Positions 50,575-62,419 are shown, numbered from the stretch's first letter. The stretch: DNA of 64,000 bases from Gymnothorax reevesii (GCA_029721435.1 CM056583.1:49144620-49208619), one strand, 5' to 3'. Program-made: numbers and translations. The notes: generated by a model from the sequence alone, not told the origin.

Positions 50575-50796
50575 GCGCTGTTGGACGCGCAGAGGGAGCT
50601 CCAGGAGAACATCAGGAGGAGGGCGGAGCAGGCACAGGCTCTCAGGTTCCAGGAGGAGGGGCTAAACGCCCTGCAGGGGATGCTGGGAGAGGACGTACAG
50701 AGGTACCAGGAGGAAACACAGCGTTTGCAGGACTTGTCTGACAAAATGTCGAACGGGATGGAGGAGGAGAAGGAGCGAACGCAGGAGAACAACACG
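50575..50796 (+). CDS. Coiled-coil gene exon 6
   Basis: 74 codons, phase 0 to phase 0, with acceptor tgttctgtgggcag and donor ACG|GTAATG. The frame starts ALLDAQRELQENIRRRAEQA and continues RFQEEGLNALQGMLGEDVQR and LQDLSDKMSNGMEEEKE, highly charged and heptad-rich. It closes the N-terminal coiled coil, about residues 144-217. The acceptor lies at the edge of the 42-bp array. Confidence 0.88.
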
Positions 50797-53700
50797 GTAA
50801 TGTTCATCCGAATGAATCACTACACACTCACAGCAGCAAACAACCGCAGCGCTATTACCATAACACGCTGTTATGTACTCCCTCAGCCCGGCCAGCGATC
50901 GGTGCCGACTCCTACAGAAAGTACAATGCCCTTATTTACACAGTCACATTTCTTTCACTGTAAATTTGCAGACACCAATGTGACCTTCAATGCTTTTGAC
51001 TGCTGATTCTATCTTCAGTAAACAGGCATTTCCTGGGTATCAATTACCAAATATTACTAATCAGTAACATTCAATTCTAAACTAAATTTCTTCACCAAAA
51101 ATGGATGCGCTGTCTACTGCAGGGCAGCCTGTCTCTCTCCTCAGTGTGTGTCAATTTCCCTCTTTATATTTCTTTCTCAATACAGGGTAGCTATATTTTC
51201 AGACACCAGGCACTGACTGATGCTGAATGATATTCCGTATTTCCTATGAAATAAATTGGGTTACAATTATGGGGAAGGGGGGGGGGCATGTTTTGGGTTT
51301 TTACAATTAATTGTGAAAAACATACAAAATTGTATTTTTTATTTTTATTTGTTTTTAATTAGTTTCTTTTGCAATAAAAGCCATCTTTCACCTGGCTAAC
51401 ACTACAATAATGTTTCAAAAATAGTGTATGTGGGCCCTATGAGTAATGCGTTCAACCGAAGTTTGGGGAAAACCGCTCAGTCTTGTTTTCAGGACTCATT
51501 AATATTAATAATACATGTAATGCACCCCACCTTTTGGCTTGAAATGAAGGAAATGAACATCATTCGCTCACAAAACAACTTAACAGTATTCTTTCCCCTT
51601 GTCCCGAGAAGACATCTGAACCACAGTTCAATATTTGTTGTCTCTGGCTTTGCTGGGGCTGCACAGTCATTGATTTCATTTAGCCTGAAAGGCTCAGAAG
51701 CTCAGCCCATTGTTTACTGTCGCAAGTCATGGAAGAATGCAGTTTGTGTCATAGGTGTGATTCCTTCATCTTGTTGCTCCACTGCTCTAAGGTTGACTGA
51801 CAAGCCATATTTTTTTAAGGTGTGGCTTGAGAACATATGGCCTTTTCAACTGAAAATATTTTCTTTGTTCAAACATACAATGTAGACAAAAGTAGTTACA
51901 CTCAGAGGATCAGACAAAACTGGTATTAAATGGTACTTTATTATTTTTTTGAATGTACAAACACACACGCGGCTGTCAGTAAAGATCTGGGTCAGGCCGT
52001 GTTTCAAACTCCCCAGCATATGCTGCTCCAGAGGGCCCTGGAGGATTCGCGCCTCCGATTTTTTTTTTTTTTTTTTTTCCCTCTGTTCGAGGTTCCCCCC
52101 GTTCTGAGGCGGAGGGCTGTCTGCCTTCGCTGAGTGGAAACGGCTTCTGGGAGCCGTCGATGGACAGCATGGATGTGCATTGGGACTGAGACAGATGTAC
52201 TGTAATGCTCCTCTCTGGGCGACTCAGCCAGAATTGGGTCTGGGCCAGCAACCTGCAGACAAGCACCACATCCCATTGCTTCCCTGAACCCAGCGCATGG
52301 GCTGGCATGACCTGCTCTCACACCCGTAACCTCTCTCTACCTCCCTTCCGGGAGCGGTAACACCTACCGCAGTTTCTCTGTTGACTGTGCACAGTTGGCA
52401 TAGCAACAGGCATCTCGTGGCTCCAAGGTGCAGTTCAGCCTGAAATGCTTGATAATTAACAGTCTTTTTACGAGCTTCTGCTCTGCCTAGTTATGGTTTT
52501 AATTCGGAAATTAAACTAAATTTTTCATTTCAACTCTTTTTTTTTTTTTTTGTAACGATAATTCAGCTAGCCTTCCAACAGAGAATTTGAACAGCCGATG
52601 CCATTCATGCCATCGAAAAGGTTGAGCTAAATGCCATTGGGCTCGTATGCGATTAAGAATGATTTTTAAAATAAACTGGTTATTTGTTCAATTGCCTTAA
52701 AAAGAAGAGAATGATTGCTGCCAAGCCTAATTCTGAGAGAGGTCTGGCATGTTTTGTAGCGGAGCTTTCAGTGGTGGAAAATGTGGGGCGAGGTCTCGGA
52801 TTAGCACAGTCGCTTCTCTTCCAAATCTCTCAGGCCACTAATCAAAGCCTGGACACTGTCCAGATCATTTATAAAATGAGCATTAGCGTAATTGCATCAT
52901 TTTATCATTTATTTGAGCTTGGATTGAGTTTTTTGGCGAAGTCGGAAGTTTACTCATTTTCTTCGCTCTCGTCTGTGGGAATTTTAATAAGAAGTGAATG
53001 TTTGTTAACGCATTAGATTTGGAGGGTGAAGGGTGAGAAGGTTACCTTTGTAAATGAACACAGATGCTGAATGCTCTCAGCAGGGACTAGCATCTAAAGG
53101 AGTGCATCACTTTTTAAATTTACCTCCGCTATGTTTTACAGCTGTGCTTTGAGCCTGCTCTCATATGCTTGCATAAACCCAGAGCGTGCGTACGACAGTT
53201 ATCTCATTAATTAAACATAACCTGCCAGAGAGATGAAGACAGCTTACTGTATGTAATTTGAATTTGTTGCTTTTTCGACTGTAATCCCCCTAAGCATGGA
53301 AAATATGTGATAATGCAATTACATTAGGCAAACTAACATGGCCATTGGCTCAATCCTTCCACATGATCACCCCGATTATCAGTTTGAGCTCTTGGCGGCT
53401 CATTTATAATTAAAAGAGGCTTAAACACACCATTACACATTTTTTTTTATTAGAACAGTGGCATTCACCAAGTGGAGTGATTGAAATTAAATTGATTTCC
53501 AAAAGTTCTTTGTCCAGCAGTGCAAGATTTCCCAAACTTGCACACCTGCCCAGTATGACACACTTTTATTCTGGACAGTCTTTGGAAAGTCACATGGCCT
53601 CTTAGTTGAATAGTAGTCCATGACATTCCTGAACTGTTATATTTAAATATGTCATATTTCTTCTTTCTTTTTTTAAACACTGTCACATCTAACCTGCTGG

Positions 53701-54195
53701 AGCGTGGGCATACTGCACACTCATGAATAGGAAATGGGTGTCTTGGGGCTTTTTAATTCACAGGTTTTCATAGCCAGACAAGGTCTTTAGGTTGTATTTC
53801 TTGTCTGTTTCCTTTTGCTCTTCTCTCTTAATTTTCATAACCTAAAACCGAACGTGTTGCACAGCAGTTGGTGAATTTGGCAACCATTATACCAATAAAG
53901 CGCAAAGCTTGCCTTTCATTTTGCTGACCTTTGAATTATTAAAAAAAAAACTGTAAATCTGTGAATTCCATTTGTCTTTATCTATTGCACTGTTTCACAC
54001 AAATTATTGAAACAGCGTGCTGTCCTCTGAGATCCAAATTACAATCAGAGAAAAAAAATGCTTTTGTGGGAAAAAAAACAGGAGGGAATTTGGCAGCACA
54101 ACAAGGGGAATGAAGGCAACAGACGCTCTCTGCATGCCCGCTGTTCCCTTTCTCCATGGTGGCGTAGCTGAAATGCTAGCTCGTTTTTTTCCTAG
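50797..54195 (+). other. Intron 6 (3.4 kb)
   Basis: No exon or mobile element is recognised. It contains T runs (52060, 52540) and A runs. The span 52610-53430 is AT-rich with several intact TAAT and TAATTA homeodomain-type cores and no visible repeat decay, so it resembles a conserved non-coding element. Open frames at 51424-51885 and 51976-52321 have no coding signature. Confidence 0.5.
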
Positions 54196-54750
54196 GGAGC
54201 CATCCGCACGGAGGCTAGAGGAACCTCTGGAAGTGGCATGCAGCGCTTCATCAATCTCTTTAACGGGCGCGCCACTGTATCGCCAACCTCTCCTGGGCCG
54301 CGGAAAACCGCACATGCTAACGGAAAGACAGTCGTCAGGTCTGAGGACAGAGCTGGGACTGTAAAAAGAGACAAGACCGTCCCTCTGGCGACAGGATCCA
54401 ACCTGAGAAGGGCAGGCAGCGTCAAAGACTTGATCCAGAAGTTCTCTGGTCCCGACAGTGGACCCACGTCCCCTACACGTTCTGCCACGTCATCCCCAAC
54501 AGAGTCTGAATTAAATCATGAGCCTAAGATAACTTTGGACATTAACGGCCCCTTGTCAAATAGCAGGGCTGGGGAAGAGACTGCTGCAAAAGGCCCTTTA
54601 CCTGTCATGAGGGTAACACCTCCTCTAGAGGGCGCTCAATCGCACAAGGAAGAGGCCTCAGCGTGTCCCCAAACCTCAAAAGACTGCAGCTTCAAGAGCA
54701 TTTCTGAAAGCAGTCATGGGCTCCTCAATGGATCAGTGACTGGTAATGGG
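54196..54750 (+). CDS. Coiled-coil gene exon 7, Ser/Pro-rich linker
   Basis: The largest exon (185 codons), acceptor tcgtttttttcctag, donor GGG|GTAAGA, phase 0 both ends. It reads GAIRTEARGTSGSGMQRFIN and then a basic, Ser/Thr/Pro-rich region with NLRRAGSVKDLIQKFSG and SGPTSPTRSATSSPTE. SP/TP sites and an RRAGS motif suggest phosphorylation. It is probably disordered. An internal Met at 54238 (residue about 232) in a fair context could start a shorter isoform lacking the first coiled coil. The alternative donor at 54743 would break the frame. Confidence 0.85.
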
Positions 54751-55284
54751 GTAAGACCCTACACCGGCACTTGCCTGCCTACCATCACTGTGGGGCCGTA
54801 TGTTCTCTGCCAAAAAATCCAGCTGCATGGTCTGTTTGTTCCTTGTCTATATCAGACGTCCGGTATGCATTAACAAAAATCACTAACAGTAGCTTCGATT
54901 AACCCTTCTCCCTAGTTGACCTTCTGTCTTCACCCAAATGTGGCATGAAATCTGAATGCTGTTCTTCGATTTCCACGTCTTGCTTGGTCCAATGACCCAC
55001 ACAGCCCTGCAAAGGGTGTTCATCGAGATTTATGCATGAATAATTTTTTTGCAGGTTGCAATGCGTCTGCTGTATGTCGGCATCTCTGTTTCTATATGAT
55101 TCGTGCAGCATGTGAACCCTGCACATGTTATGTTCAGTGTGGTTCACATGCAATCTTGCTCGTAAAAATTTGTCCCAGTGCAGCATACGGCACGATCAAT
55201 CAACATCATTCAGACTGTTTTAGAGTTTTGCTTCACTTACTAATATCCTATACGGGACCTGTTTGATGTTTTAAAATCCTGTAG

Positions 55285-55548
55285 GAATCAGACTTTGATC
55301 CAAGCAAGCAGCCCGAAAGTCCCGCATTTGATGAACCAAGGACACCTAAGCCCAGCGAGAACCCCAAATATCAGCTGTTCCTCAACTCTGACCCAATTGG
55401 GGACAGCTCCAGGAACACAGACGAAACAGTAAAAGAGAATGGGACTAGGACCTCCCGCTGGGAGAGCAACAACAGCAGGACTGGACCAAACTTCCGCGGC
55501 TCCCTGGAGTCCTTGACTTCACGCGATTGGGACTCGATGTCAGACCGG
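55285..55548 (+). CDS. Coiled-coil gene exon 8
   Basis: 88 codons, phase 0 both ends, acceptor aaatcctgtag, donor CGG|GTGAGT. The sequence is acidic then Ser-rich: ESDFDPSKQPESPAFDEPRT, YQLFLNSDPIGDSSRN and GSLESLTSRDWDSMSDR. The last block, with conserved-looking SLESL and DWDSMSDR, may be a short linear binding motif. I cannot name it. Approximate residues 403-490. Confidence 0.85.
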
Positions 55549-55919
55549 GTGAGTACAGCTGCATGGGGGCTGAACCTTCAGCTGGACAGGTTATCCCCGA
55601 GCTCAAATTACTCTACTAGTGTGGAGACTCTGAACCTGATAATCAAATGGATTAAAAACCGATTACATAACAGCCTCTGGCCACAAACAAAATGGCAGTT
55701 TCTTTTCAGTGACTGATTTGCTTTCATGTTGCAAGCTCAAAGGTCTCGAGCTCAGATACATTTTCCAAGTACCCAGCGAGAGTTTGGAATTTGTTTGTAG
55801 TCTGAATGAGAGCACACTATGTTGCACTTGCACTTTAATATATGCCCTCTATGTGTTAAAAAAATGTGTTAACATGTGTACATCGCATTTCTAACAATGC
55901 CCTTGTTTATTTATATCAG

Positions 55920-56003
55920 GTGGGTGGCTTTGAGAGTCCTTCCAGAGTGTTCAACAGCCCCTATGCAAACTCAGCTATTGACTATAGTCCCAGTTTCAGA
56001 ATG
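55920..56003 (+). CDS. Coiled-coil gene exon 9
   Basis: 28 codons, phase 0 both ends (VGGFESPSRVFNSPYANSAI and onward), acceptor tttatttatatcag, donor ATG|GTAATA. A small Ser/Pro/Tyr-rich cassette, a good candidate for in-frame alternative splicing. Confidence 0.78.
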
Positions 56004-56250
56004 GTAATACATTTTTTCATGTTTTTTACTTAATAGTCTCATTTCTGTTTTTTTTTTTATTGACCACCCTGTGAGAGTCAATCATGATTTTTGAATTGTT
56101 ACTGATGAGGTGCTATAGGATAACTGTTGGATTAAATAGTGCGCCTGGTGAATATACGTACAGTCCCAATCTATTTCAAGAATAGTCCTACAAGTTTTTC
56201 AAACTATGTTCAAAGATATGAAAAGATCTCCTGTTTTTTTTCTTTGGTAG

Positions 56251-56385
56251 AGCAACCTTTCTCCAGCCACATCTGAGATCAACATTTACAATTTTGGCAG
56301 CAGAAGCCAAAGCCCGATGTACCCCCATGGAATGAACACCGGCCGCCCACGCTTCTCTACATATGAAACCTTAAGAAAACGCGAG
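56251..56385 (+). CDS. Coiled-coil gene exon 10
   Basis: 45 codons, phase 0 both ends, acceptor tttttttctttggtag, donor GAG|GTAAGG. It reads SNLSPATSEINIYNFGSRSQ and ends RPRFSTYETLRKRE, at the transition from the Ser-rich linker toward the C-terminal rod. Confidence 0.82.
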
Positions 56386-57036
56386 GTAAGGCCTTAGCTG
56401 TTGTGATGCATGTATAATGTGCGCAATCAAATATTGCCCCATAAGTGTCATTCCAGGATGAAAAAAAATTATATTTTTTGGAGAGTACCATTATTGTCCA
56501 CTAATTAATCGCAGCAGTGCTATGATGATCTCATAAAACCATGAAGGCTTTATAACTTTGCTTTCCACGTGGCTAGCAAGGATGTCAGCTATCAGTTCGA
56601 ACCAGCAAAATCTCTGAAGATGAGCAATGTATGAGTAAAAGTGATGTAAAAATTATGTCAAATTTAGAAGGTAAAAACTATTTTTGGTTTACTTGATAAC
56701 TTGCTTCTCTGCAAGTCTTAGCACATATGCAAGAAAAGCTTGCTAACATTAGCTAGGCAACATTAGAAAACTAAAATGCAGAACATCTCTAAGTACATCA
56801 TCAGAGCTGCTTTTCATTGGTGGACTATATTGTCACTCCAGGTCAAATATTATGTTGCTTATCATGGAAAAGCACTTTCACCGCGATATCTTGTTGTGCA
56901 CAAAAAGCGCTGAATGTACCCCTGCTATTTTTTCTTAAATGTGCTTTTAATAGTTCCACTGGTAACCAGCAGTTCAAACTAGGCGAGCCTGTTTCTGTCA
57001 CAAATACTTCATTTGTTGCATTTATGACTCTTGCAG

Positions 57037-57171
57037 GTCATGCACCCTGTTCAAACCATCCACCCTCTTCAGTCCACCCACAATGTTCAGACCTTCCGGC
57101 AAGGTCCTCAGGGTCCCAATAAGCGCAACTTTATTGAAGAGCTCACCAAGCAGATGGACGTGGTTCAAAAG
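57037..57171 (+). CDS. Coiled-coil gene exon 11
   Basis: 45 codons, phase 0 both ends, acceptor atgactcttgcag, donor AAG|GTCTGA (weak). A His/Gln-rich start (VMHPVQTIHPLQSTHNVQTF) contains a short imperfect HPLQ-type repeat. It is followed by NKRNFIEELTKQMDVVQK, where the C-terminal coiled coil begins. Confidence 0.8.
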
Positions 57172-57454
57172 GTCTGAGCTCCAAAGAACCTTCTTCATAT
57201 TTACCCGCAGGGCTATCAGAATGAAATGGCTGTTTGCAAATCTTGAAGCATTTCATTGAATTTGTTCCCATCCGAGAGCAGTTTGAATGTCAGAAATATG
57301 AGGCTCTTCCCATTTTATTACATTGTTTCGAGAGCTCATTTGATTCAAACTCTTGATATTCTACACAGCTCTAAAAACAACTCTGAACAACAGATTTGCA
57401 GGGGAGGTGCTCAATATGTTTTTGATCATATCCCCTAAACCTCCTCGCACACAG

Positions 57455-57661
57455 AGAAACCAGTTCCTGGAGGCAGAGAGTGTTGAGATGGAGAAGGAGA
57501 GGAATCAGATCCGCTTTGAGATGAGGAACCTACTGGTGAAAAATGAGGACATGTTGCGAGTGAACGCCCAGCTGCAGATGGAGATGAAGAAGACGAGGGA
57601 GACTATGGTGGAGCTCCAGAAAGAGAAGCAAATGATGAGCGATCGTCTCAATCAGCTGGAG
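57455..57661 (+). CDS. Coiled-coil gene exon 12
   Basis: 69 codons, phase 0 both ends, acceptor ctcctcgcacacag, donor GAG|GTACAC. A dense coiled coil (RNQFLEAESVEMEKERNQIR, LRVNAQLQMEMKKTRETMVE), about residues 609-677. Confidence 0.87.
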
Positions 57662-58170
57662 GTACACCACAGTGCTCCTGCTCCACCACAGTGCTCCACC
57701 ACAGTGCCCCCTCTGAGCTGCATTCTGCTGGGAATGGCTTTTCTCATTCAGTCTGATTGTCAGTGAAACACCAGCAAATACACAATGAAATCCAGCTTAT
57801 TTTGTGAAACTAAGCCCCATTCCCAGTACATGGGTTCATTAGAAGATTTTCCTCTTTTGGTCAAGGCAAGAAACATGTACTGTCTATAATAGAATTTGTT
57901 TGACTAGTTTGCTAGTAGGAGGAACAGGAAGGTCCATTGAAAAGATTGTGGCAGGTTACCATGCCAATCATCTCTCCAATAAAATAACCTTTAAAATGAA
58001 TTGGGAGAGGATCGGGCTGAAATCCCATTTCAAACTCAACTCTCTCACTCGTAACATATGCAGGAAGAATCCCATTAATAGCTTCAAATTTTTATGTTTC
58101 CAACCATTTTCCACAGTAGAATCTGTTAATATAAACAATAGAAAACATTTGTACTTTTGTTGTGTTGTAG
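57662..58170 (+). other. Intron 12
   Basis: A short intron with no mobile element recognised. It starts with a small CA/CC-rich direct repeat (CCACAGTGCTCC copies at 57666-57700). Confidence 0.6.
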
Positions 58171-58275
58171 CTAGAAATGAACCAAGCCAGAGATGTGATG
58201 GTGGAGGCCAACACTCAAGAATATGCCTTCAACTACCTGCAGCAAACCCTGCAGAACAAAATACGAGACTCTGAG
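58171..58275 (+). CDS. Coiled-coil gene exon 13
   Basis: 35 codons, exactly five heptads, phase 0 both ends, acceptor cttttgttgtgttgtag, donor GAG|GTATGG. It reads LEMNQARDVMVEANTQEYAF and NYLQQTLQNKIRDSE. Confidence 0.85.
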
Positions 58276-58416
58276 GTATGGGCTATGCATTTTTGATGAA
58301 CATGACTACCTATTCTGGCCACAGTGGTCATCTATTCTTACATTAGCTTCACTGAGGTTCAGTCCAAAAAGCTGACCAAAAAGTGATTGCCTTGTGCAAT
58401 AGATGATCATTGGCAG

Positions 58417-58615
58417 GAGTGGTAAACCACAACCCTGGTCCAGGAGGGCATCAGCGTCTGCTGGCTTTTGTTGGTATGCAGCGTTTAATTAATCAAGCAG
58501 AAGGTTCACACTGTTAACTCACCTGACCTGGTTTCTTAGGTGTAAAGAGGTTAGTTAACAAAAACAATAAGCAGCAAACCCTGCAGCTCTCCAAGACCAG
58601 GGTTGGCCACCCTAA
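58417..58615. mobile_element. Short palindromic MITE in intron 13
   Basis: The left part reads AACCACAACCCTGGTCCAGG and the right part GACCAGGGTTGGCCACC, an inverted repeat about ACCCTGGTC. Mirrored sub-terminal blocks follow (GCTGGCTTTTGTTGGT, AACAATAAGCAGCAAACC). It is a roughly 200-bp foldback-like repeat of a kind widespread in fish genomes. The family name is not certain. Confidence 0.65.
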
Positions 58616-58717
58616 ACCACAGGCATATACAGTATTCTGTTAACGTGTACATTTAGTGGTGACCTTTTTCCTGTTGAGCTGGAATGAGAAGATCATGGCA
58701 GACTATTTTGGTTGCAG

Positions 58718-58870
58718 GATGCTTTGGAGAAAGAGACAGAAAATTGTCAGATGCTCTCAGAAAAGCTTTGGCTCGCAGAACGAGAGTTGGAGCAGCGCAA
58801 TATTGACCAGGAGGTGTGGGATAAGAGAGCAACAGACCTGCAGAGCAACATAGCGCGTCTGGAGATTGAG
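58718..58870 (+). CDS. Coiled-coil gene exon 14
   Basis: 51 codons, phase 0 both ends, acceptor attttggttgcag, donor GAG|GTACAT. A coiled coil (DALEKETENCQMLSEKLWLA, ERELEQRNIDQEVWDKRATD), about residues 713-763. Confidence 0.86.
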
Positions 58871-59632
58871 GTACATAGGCAAATGAGCACAGGTGTTCAC
58901 TGCAAACTTGACCAATGCCTAAATGAGTACTGAGGAATTTTTGGGTTCAATACATTCCAAGGCTTCAACCCTTCCTTTTTATAAGCATGCTGGAAAACAA
59001 GAATGGATGAATTCTTCATCCATCAGAAAAACAGTGAATGATTGCTTTTTATGATTTCTTGTCATTGAGATGCTGACTGAATTTTGTGCGTTCATCACCT
59101 TATTTGGCAACTCAGAGTCTACTGGCCTGTTTAAACTCAAGACCTGCAACCACACAAGACCATTTCAGAATGCAGTAGAAATGCTGTAAACTAGCCCATC
59201 TTAGGTCAATGCCGTCTGGCTTGTATCAAGGGATTCTGCGTGTCAAGTTCTCAGTGCTGAGTTTTGGAACATTACCATAGTTCTGGTTATTACATGTCTT
59301 CAAGTCAACATGCCCAAAACAAAATGGCTGAGTTTTGGTCATAACCAAGAGTTTAGTTTGCTGCCTAATTTATGTATTTACTTTTAAAATTTGGCAACTC
59401 CAATCTCACCCAAATCTGGTGTGGTCAATTGACAAACTATGTTGTACAAGCATGCTCATGCGTGACTCATGCTGCTTGAGTAAGCGCAGACAGTTTGTGG
59501 TTCTCCTATAAAACATCTGCCTGTCAGGCACCGCTTTTTTACATCCGTAGCCTCAAACCTCGCAAGCTCAGAACGAGGGCAGAGAAAACCTGAACATGTG
59601 CTTGCTTAGAATTTCACTGACAAGCATGCAGC

Positions 59633-60793
59633 GCCATAGATACATACATTTAGAACACTAGATTGCTGATGTCATCATATCATATTTCAACTACCCAAAG
59701 CGAAGCACCTGGCCGCCATATTGATAAACCCAACTTCTTCAATAAAATGAAATGTTCCTATGTAGCCAATTTCAAATAAGTTAATATAATCGTTGAAATA
59801 CCAAGATGCGTGGCTGCATTTTGCAGCAATATTTATTCGAAGGGCTGTAATAGAACCTTTCATGCATAAGTTATTGTAGAAACACATTTTATTTTAATGG
59901 AGAAAAACGTGTTTGCAGGCTAGCAAGCAAATTAGCCATCCCATTGACTTGAATGGACTGCTGACTAAAAGCAAACGCTAGCGATTGATAACGGTCACCA
60001 GCTAGCTATCTTGGTACCCTTACTGTCATGGGGACATCATGAACTTGGCAATTAATAAAATGAACAAGGTGGCTAACAAGCTAGCGACTTGTAATTGACA
60101 TTTAATGGCAATACTTCTTACCTGCAAGATATTTTGAACAGTGGACAAGTCGCTTTGTCTGTTTATACTGATTTCCAAAAGACAGGGAGGAGAAAAAGGC
60201 TTGGCTATTAAAAGTCAGGAGAAAAAACTTTTTGCCATCCTCAATCAGTGCTGTGCCCTGATCATTTTTTTGGGAGCAGTATTTTGACAGGACCTGGGCA
60301 AAGGTAAAACTTAGTAAAGGAGTGGCTAGAGTTAACTAACGCTTTCATTTAACAACGTTGATATAAGTTAACTGATCCAATATAAGCAATTCAGTTGTCA
60401 GCAAGTATGCTCAACCTGGGTACAATGAAGTGAAGAAATCAGGGAGTAATTTGATGACGTATATAAACATTCATCGAAGTTTCATTTAACGATGAAAGCA
60501 TCCAAGCAATTATATTACCAGACGGTAAGTAAAAGCTTTGGTCATGTTAACGTTGTCAGCGAGTCACATTTTAGTCATCCCAAAAAGCACATATTTAGGG
60601 AGAAAAATGTTGCTTGGCGCAGCAATACCAAAATAACACCAACTCACTCATAAGTGTTTTTGAAAATGTAATTTTAAAGTAGGCGAAAATGAATGGGGGT
60701 CTACGAGCGAATTTTTTACGCCGCTGGAACAGATGCTTCACTCGAGCGTACTCTGTCAGCAATCCAGCGTTCTATGTATGTATATCTATGGGC
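59633..60793. mobile_element. Non-autonomous DNA transposon with ~40-bp inverted repeats
   Basis: The left end (CCATAGATACATACATTTAG, then AACACTAGATTGCTGA) and the right end (TCAGCAATCCAGCGTTCTAT, then GTATGTATATCTATGG) are imperfect inverted repeats of about 40 bp. Sub-terminal sequence near the right end (GAATTTTTTACGCCGCTGGA, CACTCGAGCGTACTCTG) resembles a fish repeat I have seen but cannot classify. No transposase frame of useful length is present. No clear target-site duplication was found. Confidence 0.65.
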
Positions 60794-60903
60794 AGTGCAA
60801 CGTTAACATTTTTAACCCCAACCAACTGTATGCCTCCAATAGCTAGCTTGACAAAATGAAATGGCAATGATTCAATACCATTAGTTTTTAAGGTGATGCA
60901 TAG

Positions 60904-60925
60904 ATGTGTGTGTGTGTGTGTGTGT
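60904..60925. repeat. (TG)n microsatellite
   Basis: Eleven TG repeats within intron 14. Confidence 0.95.
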
Positions 60926-61913
60926 TAATTTAGTCTTTCCTTTAGTCTGCATGTGATGTTTTCCAGTACTCTTGCATCAAATTCTGAATTTATGGATCAA
61001 GGAGACTGAAATTAAGGATCAGTTGGTTTTACAAGTCAATGATACAATATCACGTATCCAGAGCCGCACATGATTTTTATATCAGAAATAGACAAGGGTA
61101 AAAAACATAACATATTGAGTAACACAATGATTGGATAGAGTGAATTTATTAGGTGTGACGCAGGTCTTTATAAAATAAAACAAATCCCAACAGTAGGGTA
61201 CCAGACAGTTTGATTAACCTTTAAATGTATCAGATAATACAGTACGTAATGAAACCCATCAATGGACAAACTCATTTACTGATTCATTAACTATAATTAA
61301 ATGATAACAAAGCATTAACATGCTGCTCTTACTGTGTTGGGTTGTTATTAATTTTAGTTATTTTTTTATTCCACTGTTGTTACTGCTTTGCTAATGGATT
61401 AGTTAGTTACCAGACCATATTTCGTATCCAAATGTTTTATTTTTCCAAGAAAATCCTGAAATGGAATTAATGTGCGACAATTTTGGGCAGTTCAATATAA
61501 TTGCATGTTTCACTAAAAGCAGCTTCAGAGTTCACTCATACTAATTAGTCTGGTGCATTCCTGTTTGAATATTTTTACTATGAGATATATTTTCCTTTGA
61601 AAAGCTTTTTGTCTGTTTACTCACACATAAACAATGGTTAATTAGAAGAATTTAATTTGGCGTTACTGTGGATGTTGTTTGACAGACATCGCATGTGTCA
61701 TGAAGCTGTAGCCTCTAAAAGGACAATGAATGAAGTTAAACTTGATTGTGTTCACCCGCTCATGAAATCACCCTAAACTGTAACGCAAGGTGTCAAAGCA
61801 GCTTAATTAGTCCGCATGCTGCTGTAGGAGACGGTAGGACTGCATCTGTGCTGCTGAACTGTACTCTGAGCGAGACAGAAAACTCGTGTGTGACGGTGCT
61901 GTGTGTCCGACAG

Positions 61914-62081
61914 CTGGAGCAAGCTCTCCAGGCCTCCAACCACGGCGCGACTGAGATGAACCTGCTGGAGAAGCAGAGGCGAGAGATGGAGGCCACGGTG
62001 GAGGAGCTGCAGGAGGCGGTGATGGAGAAGAACATGGAGATTCAGAAGCTTCATCAGACAGTCAGCAGACTGCAGGGAGAG
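61914..62081 (+). CDS. Coiled-coil gene exon 15
   Basis: 56 codons, exactly eight heptads, phase 0 both ends, acceptor gctgtgtgtccgacag, donor GAG|GTACTG. It reads LEQALQASNHGATEMNLLEK, QRREMEATVEELQEAVMEK and NMEIQKLHQTVSRLQGE, a strong coiled coil, about residues 764-819. Confidence 0.87.
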
Positions 62082-62419
62082 GTACTGCGTTAGCCCTACT
62101 TCACCTCAGCCAGCCCACTGAGATTAAAAACAAAATAAAACCAGTGGAGTCATGCTTTGTCCAGGACAATCTTAAATTTGCTACTGGGGTATATGCTATG
62201 GCACTGTGGTACACTGTATGTTATGGTACATGATTTGGATGCAGAAACAGAAGGGCACCAGGTAAAATATTTCATTGGTGCTGCTGCAGTATTTTTGATT
62301 CCTACTCATCCTGAATTACTTCAGCAGACAGACTGATATATAGAGCATTAATACATGGAAATGCAAAATGTGAGCATTTCTATTCAGTAGGGTGGTAACC
62401 CTGATGGTGTTTCCGCACC

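Larger units (their letters stand above)
58871..61913 (+). other. Intron 14 (3.0 kb)
   Basis: Holds a DNA transposon-like element (59633-60793) and a (TG)n tract (60904-60925). The remainder is AT-rich without an exon. Confidence 0.6.

Noticed and set aside
51424..51885. 153-codon open frame in intron 6
   Set aside because: No domain, no phase-matched splice sites and AT-rich chance composition. Inclusion would not join exons 6 and 7 as simply as direct splicing does.
54004..54488. Minus-strand open frames opposite exon 7
   Set aside because: They are shadows of the GC-rich coding exon on the plus strand, and the plus-strand frame has matching splice phases.
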